NCBI GenBank assembly: GCA_020849175.1
Contig: JADLGR010000317.1
Coordinates: 1-33,873 of the forward strand
DNA: 33,873 nucleotides
Reading direction: 5' to 3'
DNA from: Deltaproteobacteria bacterium
GTDB taxonomy: Bacteria > Myxococcota_A > UBA9160
The notes under the pieces were generated by a model. That model did no database searches, had not been told where the DNA came from, and worked only from the letters and a program-made list of their open reading frames with translations. The translations under genes and the position numbers were made by a program. Positions within the stretch are counted from its first letter, which is position 1; each line of letters begins with the position of its first letter. Shown here piece after piece: positions 26,358 through 33,430 of this stretch.

Positions 26358-27708
26358 CGGAAATGCGGCGCGAGGCCGGCGCGCGGCATCCGCGCGCGAG
26401 GTACGCCCCGGCGAGCGTGTGCTGCATCTCGACGCCTTCTCCGGGATCGCCGGCAACATGTTCCTCGGCGCACTGCTCGATCTCGGTCTCTCGCGCCGCG
26501 ACCTCGAGCGCGATCTGCGCGGCCTCGGTGTCGACTTCCGGTTGAAGGTCGAGACCGTGCGGCGCGGCGCGCTCGGGGCGACGTACCTCGACGTGATCGT
26601 TCCCGGAGGCGTGCGCGGCCGCCGCGGGCCGACGGCGCACGGCCTGGGCGCGCACCGTCACGGCAAGGACGCCCGGCACACCGCCACGCACGAGCACTGC
26701 GATGGCGCGCGCGCGAACGCCAGCTCCGCGCACGGCCGGCCGTATCGCGAGATCCGCCGCACGCTCGGCTCTGCCGTGCTCGAGGAGCCGGTTCGCGAGC
26801 GGGCGCTCGCCATCTTCGAGGCCCTCGCGACCGCCGAGGCCCGGGTCCATCGCGTTGCGGTCGACGACGTTCACTTTCACGAGGTCGGCGCGATCGACGC
26901 GCTCGTCGACGTCACGGGTGCGGCGATCGGTCTTCACCGTCTCGGTATCACGCGTGTCACGTCCTCTCCGGTCGCGCTCGGGCACGGCTGCGTCGAGACC
27001 TCGCACGGAACGCTTCCGCTTCCGGCGCCCGCCACGCTCGAGCTGTTGAAGGGGGCCCCGGTCGTGCCGGCGCACGTCGCGTGGGAGACCGTGACACCGA
27101 CCGGGGCCGCGATTCTGCGGACCGTGGTCGACGAGTACCGCTCGCTCCCGGCGCTCACGGTCGAGGCGATCGGTCATGGCGCCGGCAACGACCGGCCCGG
27201 TCCGATGCCAAACGTGCTGCGCGCGGTGCTGGGACGCGCGGCGGTCCTCGGAGCCGACCGCGTCACCGTGCTCGAGACGAATCTCGACGACCTCGTTCCC
27301 GAGCACTTCGACTTCCTGATGGAGCGGCTCTTCGGCGCGGGCGCGCTCGATGTCTGCCTCCAGCACGTGCAGATGAAGAAGAACCGGCCGGGGTTCGCCG
27401 TTCGCGTCATCGCACGTCCGCCGGACCGTCTCGCGCTCGCGCGGCTGCTGCTCGCCGAGTCGACCGCACTCGGCGTACGCGTCTTCGAGACAGACCGGTT
27501 CGTGCTCCCGCGCGAGACGCGGCGCATCCGGACCGCGTTCGGGACGATCGGCGTCAAGGTGGTGCGCGACTCCGAGGGCAGGGTCGAGGTCTCGGCCGAG
27601 TACGACGACTGCAAGCGCGCGGCGAAGGCGCGAGGCATCAGGTTGCGAGACGTCGTGCGTGCGGCCGAGGAAACCGCACGAAGGGAGCTGGACGATGAAC
27701 GAGCGTGA
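26329..27708 (+). CDS. larC: Nickel-pincer cofactor nickel insertase LarC (single uninterrupted chain)
   Basis: LarC inserts nickel into the pincer ligand (CTP-dependent cyclometallase). The 459-residue chain has L-H-L-D-A-F-S-G-I-A-G-N-M-F-L-G near residue 32, a His-rich segment at about 104-136 (H104, H109, H111, H117, H121, H123, H135) that fits nickel binding or delivery, D-V-H-F-H-E-V-G-A-I-D-A, and the LarC2-type C-terminal half with L-E-T-N-L-D-D and Q-M-K-K-N-R-P-G. In Lactobacillus the two halves are joined by programmed frameshifting; here they are one frame. ATG 26329 has GGAG six bases upstream and overlaps larB by 29 bp. The 3' end overlaps the hydrolase gene by 14 bp. Confidence 0.93.
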   Translation: MSRRSSTVSSGNAARGRRAASAREVRPGERVLHLDAFSGIAGNMFLGALLDLGLSRRDLERDLRGLGVDFRLKVETVRRGALGATYLDVIVPGGVRGRRGPTAHGLGAHRHGKDARHTATHEHCDGARANASSAHGRPYREIRRTLGSAVLEEPVRERALAIFEALATAEARVHRVAVDDVHFHEVGAIDALVDVTGAAIGLHRLGITRVTSSPVALGHGCVETSHGTLPLPAPATLELLKGAPVVPAHVAWETVTPTGAAILRTVVDEYRSLPALTVEAIGHGAGNDRPGPMPNVLRAVLGRAAVLGADRVTVLETNLDDLVPEHFDFLMERLFGAGALDVCLQHVQMKKNRPGFAVRVIARPPDRLALARLLLAESTALGVRVFETDRFVLPRETRRIRTAFGTIGVKVVRDSEGRVEVSAEYDDCKRAAKARGIRLRDVVRAAEETARRELDDERA

Positions 27709-28471
27709 GGTGCGAGTCGATCCGGGGCCCTTCGCGCTCGGCCCCGTCCACGCGCAAGCGGCGGTTCTCTGCCTTCACGGGCTCACGGGAACGCCGTACG
27801 AAGTGCGGCCGCTCGCCGAGGCCTTCGCCGAGGCCGGGATGCGCGCCGTCGGACCGGCGCTGCCGGGCCACGTGGCGACGCCAGAGGCGCTCGCAGCCGT
27901 CGACTCGTGGGAGCGCTGGGCCGACGCGGCGCGAGGCGCTGCGCGCGATCTCGCCAAACGACATAATAAAGTGTTCGCTGCCGGTCTTTCGATGGGGGGT
28001 CTGCTCTCCCTATTGCTCGCCTCGGAGCGTCTGGTCGATGCACTCGTCGTGGTCGGAGTCCCGCTGCGCCTCTCGCCGCCGATCCCGTGGATCGTTCCCG
28101 TCGCGAAGCGATTCATACCCTTTCTCGGCAAGGACGGAGGGTCCGACATCCAGGACGACGCGGCGCGGGAACGGCACCCGAGCTACGACCGCATGCCCCT
28201 GCACGCGGTCCACGAGCTCACGAAGCTGCAGCGTGTGGTGCGCGGGCGCCTGCGGCAGATCGAAGCGCCGATCCTCGTGGCGCACGGCGCGCTCGACCGC
28301 ACGGCGGATCGCGAGGACGCGGCGAGGATCCATGCGAGTGTCGCGTCGCGAGAGCGCGAATGCCTCGTGCTGCCCGCGTCTGGGCACGTCGTCCCCGTGG
28401 ACAGGGACGGGGCCGACCTCGCGCGGGCCGCGGCGGCCTTCCTCGCGCGGCACGTGCGCCCCCTGCGTTGA
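27695..28471 (+). CDS. Alpha/beta hydrolase, Est30/monoacylglycerol-lipase-like carboxylesterase
   Basis: A 258-residue alpha/beta hydrolase with a complete triad: nucleophile S99 in G-L-S-M-G-G, acid D201 in H-G-A-L-D-R-T, and base H231 in P-A-S-G-H-V-V. The oxyanion motif L-H-G-L-T-G-T-P is at 27-34. Layout and length match Geobacillus Est30-type carboxylesterases acting on short-to-medium acyl esters. No signal peptide, so cytosolic. ATG 27695 is preceded by AGGGAG about seven bases away and overlaps larC by 14 bp, so it is co-transcribed with larBC, although a biochemical link to nickel cofactor synthesis is not evident. A short patch around 27955-27972 uses unusual AT-rich codons. Confidence 0.87.
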   Translation: MNEREVRVDPGPFALGPVHAQAAVLCLHGLTGTPYEVRPLAEAFAEAGMRAVGPALPGHVATPEALAAVDSWERWADAARGAARDLAKRHNKVFAAGLSMGGLLSLLLASERLVDALVVVGVPLRLSPPIPWIVPVAKRFIPFLGKDGGSDIQDDAARERHPSYDRMPLHAVHELTKLQRVVRGRLRQIEAPILVAHGALDRTADREDAARIHASVASRERECLVLPASGHVVPVDRDGADLARAAAAFLARHVRPLR

Positions 28472-28497
28472 CAGGCGGGCGGGGCGCCTCCTACGCT
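28468..28497 (+). promoter_or_regulatory. Promoter of the histone-fold gene
   Basis: A consensus -35 TTGACA (28468-28473), overlapping the hydrolase stop codon, and TACGCT (28492-28497) as -10 are separated by 18 bp of pure G/C-rich sequence. Transcription would start near 28504, about 24 bases before the ATG. This is the best sigma70-type promoter I see in the window and gives the histone gene expression independent of the larBC operon. Confidence 0.6.
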
Positions 28498-28527
28498 GCG
28501 GACACTGAACTCGGATGGGAGGGATCC

Positions 28528-28749
28528 ATGGGCGAGCTTCCGAACGCAGTGGTGAAGCGACTCCTCGTCAAGCACGGGGGTGGCCTGCGCGTTTCCGGCG
28601 ATGCGATCGAGAAGGCCGTCGGCGCGGCCGAGGATTACCTCTCGCGGCTCGCGGTCGAGGCGCAGCGCGCGGCAGAGGCCGACAAGCGCAAGACGATCAT
28701 GGACAGCGACATCGACAAGGCGCGCGCGCGGCTCTCGGGAGGGCTCTGA
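28528..28749 (+). CDS. Bacterial histone-fold protein (archaeal HMf-type, single histone fold)
   Basis: A 73-residue protein that aligns along its length with archaeal HMf histones: E-L-P at 3-5 (HMfB 2-4), R11 (HMfB R10), loop 1 R21-V-S-G-D-A (HMfB R-V-S-D-D-A), a long central helix 26-51, loop 2 R54-K-T-I57 (HMfB R52-K-T-I) and D61-I starting helix 3. The buried Arg54/Asp61 pair has the same seven-residue spacing as HMfB R52/D59. Positions equivalent to HMfB L46 and H49, used for dimer-dimer contacts, are Ala48 and Ala51. It probably forms a DNA-binding dimer acting as a nucleoid protein. ATG with GGGAGGG four bases upstream, own promoter, and a hairpin after the stop. The family is known in Bdellovibrio and scattered bacteria; function here is inferred. 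Confidence 0.85.
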   Translation: MGELPNAVVKRLLVKHGGGLRVSGDAIEKAVGAAEDYLSRLAVEAQRAAEADKRKTIMDSDIDKARARLSGGL

Positions 28750-28750
28750 C

Positions 28751-28767
28751 ACCGGCTAGGAGCCGGT
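28751..28767. terminator. Bidirectional hairpin between histone and receiver-PilZ genes
   Basis: ACCGGCT (28751-28757), loop AGG, AGCCGGT (28761-28767): a perfect 7 bp G/C-rich stem immediately after the histone stop, also spanning the stop codon of the convergent gene. It probably serves both transcripts. Only a CCTCCC tract follows on +, not a T-tract. Confidence 0.5.
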
Positions 28768-30117
28768 CCTCCCGTCCAGCGCTCGTAAGAAGCGGATCAG
28801 CAGCGCCTCGCCGTCCTCTTCGAACGCGAGAAAGCGCAGGCCGAGCCCGCGCCGTGCCGAGCCCGGCACGGTGCGTGTGTGCGCAACCTCGGCGCTCACG
28901 CCGAAGCGGGCGTTGATCTCGGGTAGCGCGACGGTCCAGCGCCCCGCGCTGCGCGGCTCGACCGGGCGCTCGGTCCAGACGAACATCCCCCCTCTCCCGA
29001 TGTCCGACACCACATCGGGTCGAGACGCGCCGGCCGCCTGCGCGGCGAGCTGCTTCGGATAGCGACGAAAGCGACGGCGGCGCGGTCTTCGCACGAGCGA
29101 TGCGAGGCCAGTGGCGATTCGCTCGGTGGCGATCGGGCGGACGAGATACCCGGCGGCTCCGGCGCGCCGCGCCTCCTCGCGCCGATCCGGACGCTCTCGG
29201 TCGTCGACGAGGACGACGGGAATCTCTTCGACGCCCGGCACGAGCCGCAGCTCGGGGACGAGCTCGATGCCTTCGAAGCGGCCGAGCTCGGTCTCGGCCA
29301 GTACGACCTCGGGCGACGCCCGGTCGAACGCGCGCAGTGCGTCGCGCTCGGTTCGCGCCAGAAGAACCGAGTAACCTCGCAGACGAAGCGACTCGTGAAG
29401 CGCACGATCGGCGACGAGTGCGAGGCCGACGAGAAGAATGCGAGGACCACTCTCCTCGGCCGGGGATCGACATTCATCCGTGTCAGCAACGGCAAGGCGT
29501 TCGCGCGCACGCCGTGCGTCGAAGCGCACGAGCTCCTCGAGACGCGTCGAGACGGCGAGCTCGATGTCGAGCCCGGACGTCAGCGAAGGCGAGGGAAGGA
29601 AGACACGATCCTCTGCGCGGCGCAGGCGCACGCCCGAGAGTGGGCCGCAGCCGGGAAGGACGACGCGACCGGGCTCGAACAGGCGGGCAGTCACCTCGGC
29701 GTCTGCGGCGCCGAAGGTGATCCGGAGTACCGGCGCGTCGCCATCCTCCGGAGCGGGGCAGAGCCCGAGCTTTTCAAGCCAGTTGCGCGTTCGCACGAGG
29801 TCGAGGATCCGGGCTCGCCACGCGGCGCGAATCCTCGCCTCGAACTCCTCGGCGGTCGCACAGCCGCCGACCCGGATCAGCGGCAGGTGGAAGAACGGGA
29901 GCGGGCGCACGCACTTGATTCGATCGCCGCCGACGGTTGCGAACCCGACGCTGTCGAAGCGCGCGCTGCCTCCGCCCGGCAGCTCGAAGCGCTCGGGTCC
30001 GAGCGGAAGCGTGACCGCGACACCCCGGCCGTCGGGTAGGGGTCGCACCGTGAGCCCGAGGGCCGTCAGACGGCGCAGCAGGACCTCCTGCCGTCGCGCT
30101 TCCTCGCCCTCGCGCAT
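28756..30117 (-). CDS. Degenerate receiver domain plus PilZ domain protein with unrecognised N-terminal region
   Basis: A 453-residue protein. Residues 1-215 are not recognised. Residues 225-344 have the pattern of a CheY-type receiver domain (I-L-L-V-G-L...G-Y-S-V-L-L-A-R-T...P-E-V-V-L-A-E...Y-L-V-R-P-I), but the phosphoacceptor Asp is E275, the acidic pocket is missing and the conserved Lys is R327, so it is probably a non-phosphorylatable pseudo-receiver. Residues 348-450 resemble PilZ, with an Arg-rich opening (R-R-R-R-F-R-R-Y) and S-D-I-G-R-G-G-M-F where D-x-S-x-x-G is expected; the serine is replaced, so c-di-GMP binding is uncertain. Receiver-PilZ fusions are common in Myxococcota-like genomes. 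ATG 30117 with GGAG upstream. Convergent with the histone gene. Confidence 0.72.
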   Translation of the reverse strand: MREGEEARRQEVLLRRLTALGLTVRPLPDGRGVAVTLPLGPERFELPGGGSARFDSVGFATVGGDRIKCVRPLPFFHLPLIRVGGCATAEEFEARIRAAWRARILDLVRTRNWLEKLGLCPAPEDGDAPVLRITFGAADAEVTARLFEPGRVVLPGCGPLSGVRLRRAEDRVFLPSPSLTSGLDIELAVSTRLEELVRFDARRARERLAVADTDECRSPAEESGPRILLVGLALVADRALHESLRLRGYSVLLARTERDALRAFDRASPEVVLAETELGRFEGIELVPELRLVPGVEEIPVVLVDDRERPDRREEARRAGAAGYLVRPIATERIATGLASLVRRPRRRRFRRYPKQLAAQAAGASRPDVVSDIGRGGMFVWTERPVEPRSAGRWTVALPEINARFGVSAEVAHTRTVPGSARRGLGLRFLAFEEDGEALLIRFLRALDGRTGS

Positions 30118-30239
30118 GCTCTCCGGCCTCCCCGGACAGGGGTGTGCTCCTCCCGTTTCGGCTGGCGCCCCATGGCCTTGAAGGCACGCGCGTGGGTGTC
30201 ACACGCGCAGCGTCCGATCGGGCCTTTCCCCGACGCGGC

Positions 30240-30761
30240 CTACGCGCGTTCGGAGCGCCAGGGGCGAAGCCAGAGTGTCCCGGCGATCGACGCGGCGACC
30301 AGCGCCCACTTGAGGTTGGCCGCGAGGGCGCTGACCGCGACGAGCGGCTGCGAGACCCGATCGAGGTCGCAGAGAAAGACGAGGTGAAGCAGGTTCTCCA
30401 CGAGATCGAGTGCTCCCGCGACGAAGGGCAGCAGCAGCACGGTGTTCCACCGGTCCGGAAGCCCTCGGCTGTCGAGGCCGCGTGCGAGGAGCGCGCCGAG
30501 CAGCAGCGCGTACCAGACGGGATGCAGGAAGTCGGGGACGAAGTGCGCGTAGTAGTGCGACAGGACACCTTCGCGCTGCCACTGCTCGATGATCGTGCGA
30601 AGGGTCGTGGCCGAGAACGTCGTCTGCGCGCGGAGCACGCGCGCGGAGCCGACGTCACGGAGGATCACGGCGATGGTCACCTGCGAGAGGACGAACACTG
30701 CCGCCGATGCGGCGAGGACGCGCGTGCTGCAGAGCTTCTGGCGAAGCGTGGCGAGGAACAA
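30240..30761 (-). CDS. Four-helix membrane protein of unknown function
   Basis: Family not recognised. The 173 residues contain four hydrophobic segments (about 15-36, 78-96, 105-130 and 141-165), with an extracytoplasmic or lumenal loop rich in aromatic and His residues (H-Y-Y-A-H-F-V-P-D-F-L-H-P-V-W-Y) before helix 2 and D-L-V-E-N-L-L-H-L within helix 3. TTG start at 30761 with AAGGAG eight bases upstream. It lies 122 bp upstream of the receiver-PilZ gene on the same strand and is divergent from the FecR-domain gene. No activity can be assigned. Confidence 0.68.
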   Translation of the reverse strand: MFLATLRQKLCSTRVLAASAAVFVLSQVTIAVILRDVGSARVLRAQTTFSATTLRTIIEQWQREGVLSHYYAHFVPDFLHPVWYALLLGALLARGLDSRGLPDRWNTVLLLPFVAGALDLVENLLHLVFLCDLDRVSQPLVAVSALAANLKWALVAASIAGTLWLRPWRSERA

Positions 30762-30870
30762 GGCGGGGCTCCTTCGTTGGGGGCGACGTCGTCCGGCTTC
30801 GTGCGGCGCACGAGGCGGCGGACCGCGCCGGGGATGCTATCCCGTGGTACGACGAATCGAGGAGGATGAC

Positions 30871-31803
30871 ATGCGCCGCGTTCGCCCGGCCATCGGCTGT
30901 TTCGCCTCGTGTCTCGCGTGGATCATCGCGACCGCCGCCGCGGCCGAGCCGGCTGGCGTCGCCGCCGCGGTTCGCGGGGAGGTGACTCTCGCGCGCGCAG
31001 CCGCCAGCGCGCGGCCTGTCGCCGGCGGCGAGGAGATCCTCATGCAGGACGCGCTCCGCAGCGGTCCGCGCTCGGGAATGCAGCTCCTGCTGCTCGACGA
31101 GACCGTGTTCACGATCGGGCCCGAGAGCGAGCTCGTCGTCGACACGTTCGTGTACGACCCCGCGAGCGGCGCGGGCCGGGTCGGCGCCACGGTGGCCAAG
31201 GGCGTATTCCGGTTCATCACCGGGAAGATCGCGAAGCACGACCCGAACGACATGAACGTCTCGCTCCCGTCGGGAAACATCGGGGTGCGGGGAACGATCG
31301 TGGCCGGGCGCGTCGATGCGGTGGCGCGCTCGGCGCTCGTGATTCTGCTCGGAGACGGTCGCCCTCCGGGAGCGCCGGGGCCGGCTGCGATCGAGGTGTG
31401 CAACGCAGGATCGTGCGAGCGCGTCGCCAACCCGGGCTTCGGCGTGACGATCGACGGGCCGAGCACGCCGCCGAGCGCGCCGTTTCGTGTCGCGACCGAG
31501 GAGGTCGACGCCATCTTGAAGGCGCTCGCCGATCCCGACGATCGCGGCACGGCCGCCTCGGGCTCGCTCGACGCGGCAGGCCTCCCGTCTCGTGACGGAG
31601 AGAGCGCGCAGCAGATTCGCCGCGGCCTTCAGGGCCTCGACGCGGTCGATACGCTCTCCGATCGTGCGGCACAGGATGCGCTCCGCCCCGACCTTCCCGA
31701 GCCCCGGAGCACTCCCGAGCCTTCCGTGCAGACTCCGCCCCCATCTCCTCCCAGCCCGCCTTCCGGCGGCTCCGGGGGAATGAACAGTGGCTACGGGCCC
31801 TGA
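30871..31803 (+). CDS. Secreted FecR-domain protein
   Basis: A 310-residue exported protein. A Sec signal (M-R-R-V-R, then a hydrophobic run ending A-T-A-A-A-A) predicts cleavage after about Ala25. The FecR domain covers about 30-160 with the marker segment V-A-K-G-V-F-R-F-I-T-G-K and L-P-S-G-N-I-G-V-R-G-T-I. This is the standalone, non-TonB form of FecR domain seen in many Proteobacteria, not the iron-dicitrate sigma regulator, as there is no membrane anchor or sigma factor here. A disordered Pro/Ser-rich tail ends the chain. The frame is open upstream to 30589, but GAGGAGG five bases before ATG 30871 fixes the start. Divergent from the membrane protein gene (109 bp). Confidence 0.82.
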   Translation: MRRVRPAIGCFASCLAWIIATAAAAEPAGVAAAVRGEVTLARAAASARPVAGGEEILMQDALRSGPRSGMQLLLLDETVFTIGPESELVVDTFVYDPASGAGRVGATVAKGVFRFITGKIAKHDPNDMNVSLPSGNIGVRGTIVAGRVDAVARSALVILLGDGRPPGAPGPAAIEVCNAGSCERVANPGFGVTIDGPSTPPSAPFRVATEEVDAILKALADPDDRGTAASGSLDAAGLPSRDGESAQQIRRGLQGLDAVDTLSDRAAQDALRPDLPEPRSTPEPSVQTPPPSPPSPPSGGSGGMNSGYGP

Positions 31804-31828
31804 CGGGAAGCTCTTCCAGACTCGCGAT

Positions 31829-31843
31829 CGTCGATCCTCGACG
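31829..31843. terminator. Small hairpin between convergent fecR-domain and GH32 genes
   Basis: CGTCGA (31829-31834), loop TCC, TCGACG (31838-31843) in the 52 bp gap between convergent stop codons. The perfect 6 bp stem could act in both directions; there is no T-tract. Confidence 0.33.
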
Positions 31844-31855
31844 GGACACACCGCA

Positions 31856-33262
31856 TCACGGCTCGAGCTGGAAGACCTCGAGGGAGCGCACGTGCGCATC
31901 GCCGTCGCAGAGCAGCTCGATGCCCGTGCTGGCTGCCTCCGGAAACACGAGATCGCTGAGCACCGTGCGACCGTCCTCGGCGAAGACTTCGACCGAGCAG
32001 GTGTCGACGAAGATCCGGAGCGCGAGACGACCGCCGACGAGTGAGACCGGCCTGCGATGGACGCCGGGAAACGCTGGCGAGAATGCCGTGGCGCCCGAGC
32101 GCGTACGATCGACGAAGAGCTCGGAGCGAGCGGCGTCGAAGCCGACGAGCGTTCGTTCGTGGGCTGCGCTGCGCACTGCGATCGCGCAAGTTGCGGCGTG
32201 ACAGGGCACCAGTTCCACGTCGATCTCGACGGCGACGCCGCCGCCCGTCGCCGCGAGATCGCGATTTGCGGCGGTGAGATCGGTCGCGGCGCAGCGAAGG
32301 AGCGGAGTGCGAGCCAAGGCCAGCTCGCCGACGGGCCGCTGCGCGAGTCGCAGGCCGCCGGCCACGCGCACGAGGCGAAGCTCGCGTGGAATCGAGAGCT
32401 GGCCGCGCCAGGGAGAGGTCGGGACGACGTTGGCGTAGTCCCAGTGGCTCATCCATCCGATCCACACGCGCCGCTCGTCGGGAAAATCGCTGAACGACTG
32501 CGCCGCGTAGAAGTCGCGCCCCCCGTCCACGCGCAGATCGTGTCCGATCTCCGGATCGGGGACGAAGACACGCCCATCGAAGTCACCCACGAAGTAGCGC
32601 GCCGATTCTGCTCGCTGGACGTCGACCTTCAGCACCCAGCGCCGCTGTCCGGGCTCTGCCTCGACCGGCAGCAAGAAGAGATCGGGACACTCCCATGGCC
32701 CGTCTTCGGGGTCTCCAGGGCCGAAGTCGCTCGCGTGCTCCCAGCGGAGAAGGTCGTGCGAGACGTCGAAGCGTACCGTGCGGATCGCGGCGAGCACCGT
32801 CACCATCACCCAGCTCCGCGTGGGTTCGTGCCAGAAGACCTTCGGGTCGCGGAAGTCGCGCGAGCCGATCGCAACGATGGGACTGTCCCGGTGACGCACG
32901 AACGTTCGGCCGCGGTCGTTGCTGTACGCGAGGTTCTGCGTCTGCTCGGCCGGCCCGTGCTCCGTGTAGAGCGCCACGAGCGGCGGCTCGCCACCGGCGC
33001 AGAGGCCGCTCGTATTCTGCCAGTCGACGACGGCGCTGCCCGAGAAGATCATCGCGCCATCGCGCTCCGCGAGCGCCACCGGAAGGTGCTCCCAGCGCAG
33101 CAGGTCGCGACTCACGGCGTGGCCCCAGCTCATGTGCCCCCACGTGTCACCGAGGGGGTTGTGCTGGTAGAAGACGTGGAACTCGCCGGCGTAGTGGACG
33201 AGCCCGTTGGGATCGTTCAGAAAGCCTCGCGGCGGCGTGAAGTGATGGCGGGGTCGCAGCAC
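31856..33262 (-). CDS. Glycoside hydrolase family 32 (beta-fructosidase / levanase / invertase type)
   Basis: Hydrolyses terminal beta-D-fructosides in sucrose, inulin or levan. The 468 residues have the GH32 catalytic set: nucleophile D17 in F-L-N-D-P-N-G, transition-state stabiliser D139 in F-R-D-P, and acid/base E191 in W-E-C-P-D. The five-blade propeller is followed by the beta-sandwich domain (about 320-468). The absence of a signal peptide implies a cytosolic enzyme acting on imported sugar, yet no transporter, fructokinase or regulator gene is adjacent. GTG start at 33262 with GGAGGG eight bases upstream. Exact substrate cannot be read from the sequence. Confidence 0.93.
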   Translation of the reverse strand: MLRPRHHFTPPRGFLNDPNGLVHYAGEFHVFYQHNPLGDTWGHMSWGHAVSRDLLRWEHLPVALAERDGAMIFSGSAVVDWQNTSGLCAGGEPPLVALYTEHGPAEQTQNLAYSNDRGRTFVRHRDSPIVAIGSRDFRDPKVFWHEPTRSWVMVTVLAAIRTVRFDVSHDLLRWEHASDFGPGDPEDGPWECPDLFLLPVEAEPGQRRWVLKVDVQRAESARYFVGDFDGRVFVPDPEIGHDLRVDGGRDFYAAQSFSDFPDERRVWIGWMSHWDYANVVPTSPWRGQLSIPRELRLVRVAGGLRLAQRPVGELALARTPLLRCAATDLTAANRDLAATGGGVAVEIDVELVPCHAATCAIAVRSAAHERTLVGFDAARSELFVDRTRSGATAFSPAFPGVHRRPVSLVGGRLALRIFVDTCSVEVFAEDGRTVLSDLVFPEAASTGIELLCDGDAHVRSLEVFQLEP

Positions 33263-33430
33263 CGCGAGATCCCTCCTCGATGGTCACTGCCGCTACCACG
33301 CCGGGGCGACGTCGAGCCGAGGCGCCGGGAGCGATGGCGCGGCGAGACGAGGCGCTACACCTGCCTCACCCGAGATCGAGGACCGAAGCCGCCCTACGCT
33401 GTCTCTCACCCGGCTTCTCGTCCCCCTCGC

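Noticed and set aside
26344-27366. Open frame on the minus strand opposite larC.
   Set aside because: larC is complete and recognisable; the antisense product has no domain and no Shine-Dalgarno.
26329-27708. Possible programmed frameshift splitting larC into larC1/larC2, as in Lactobacillus.
   Set aside because: The reading frame runs without interruption through both halves, so no frameshift is required.
31217-32465. Minus-strand frames opposite the FecR-domain gene and overlapping the end of the GH32 gene.
   Set aside because: The products are Arg/Ser-rich shadows; FecR-domain and GH32 reading frames explain the region.
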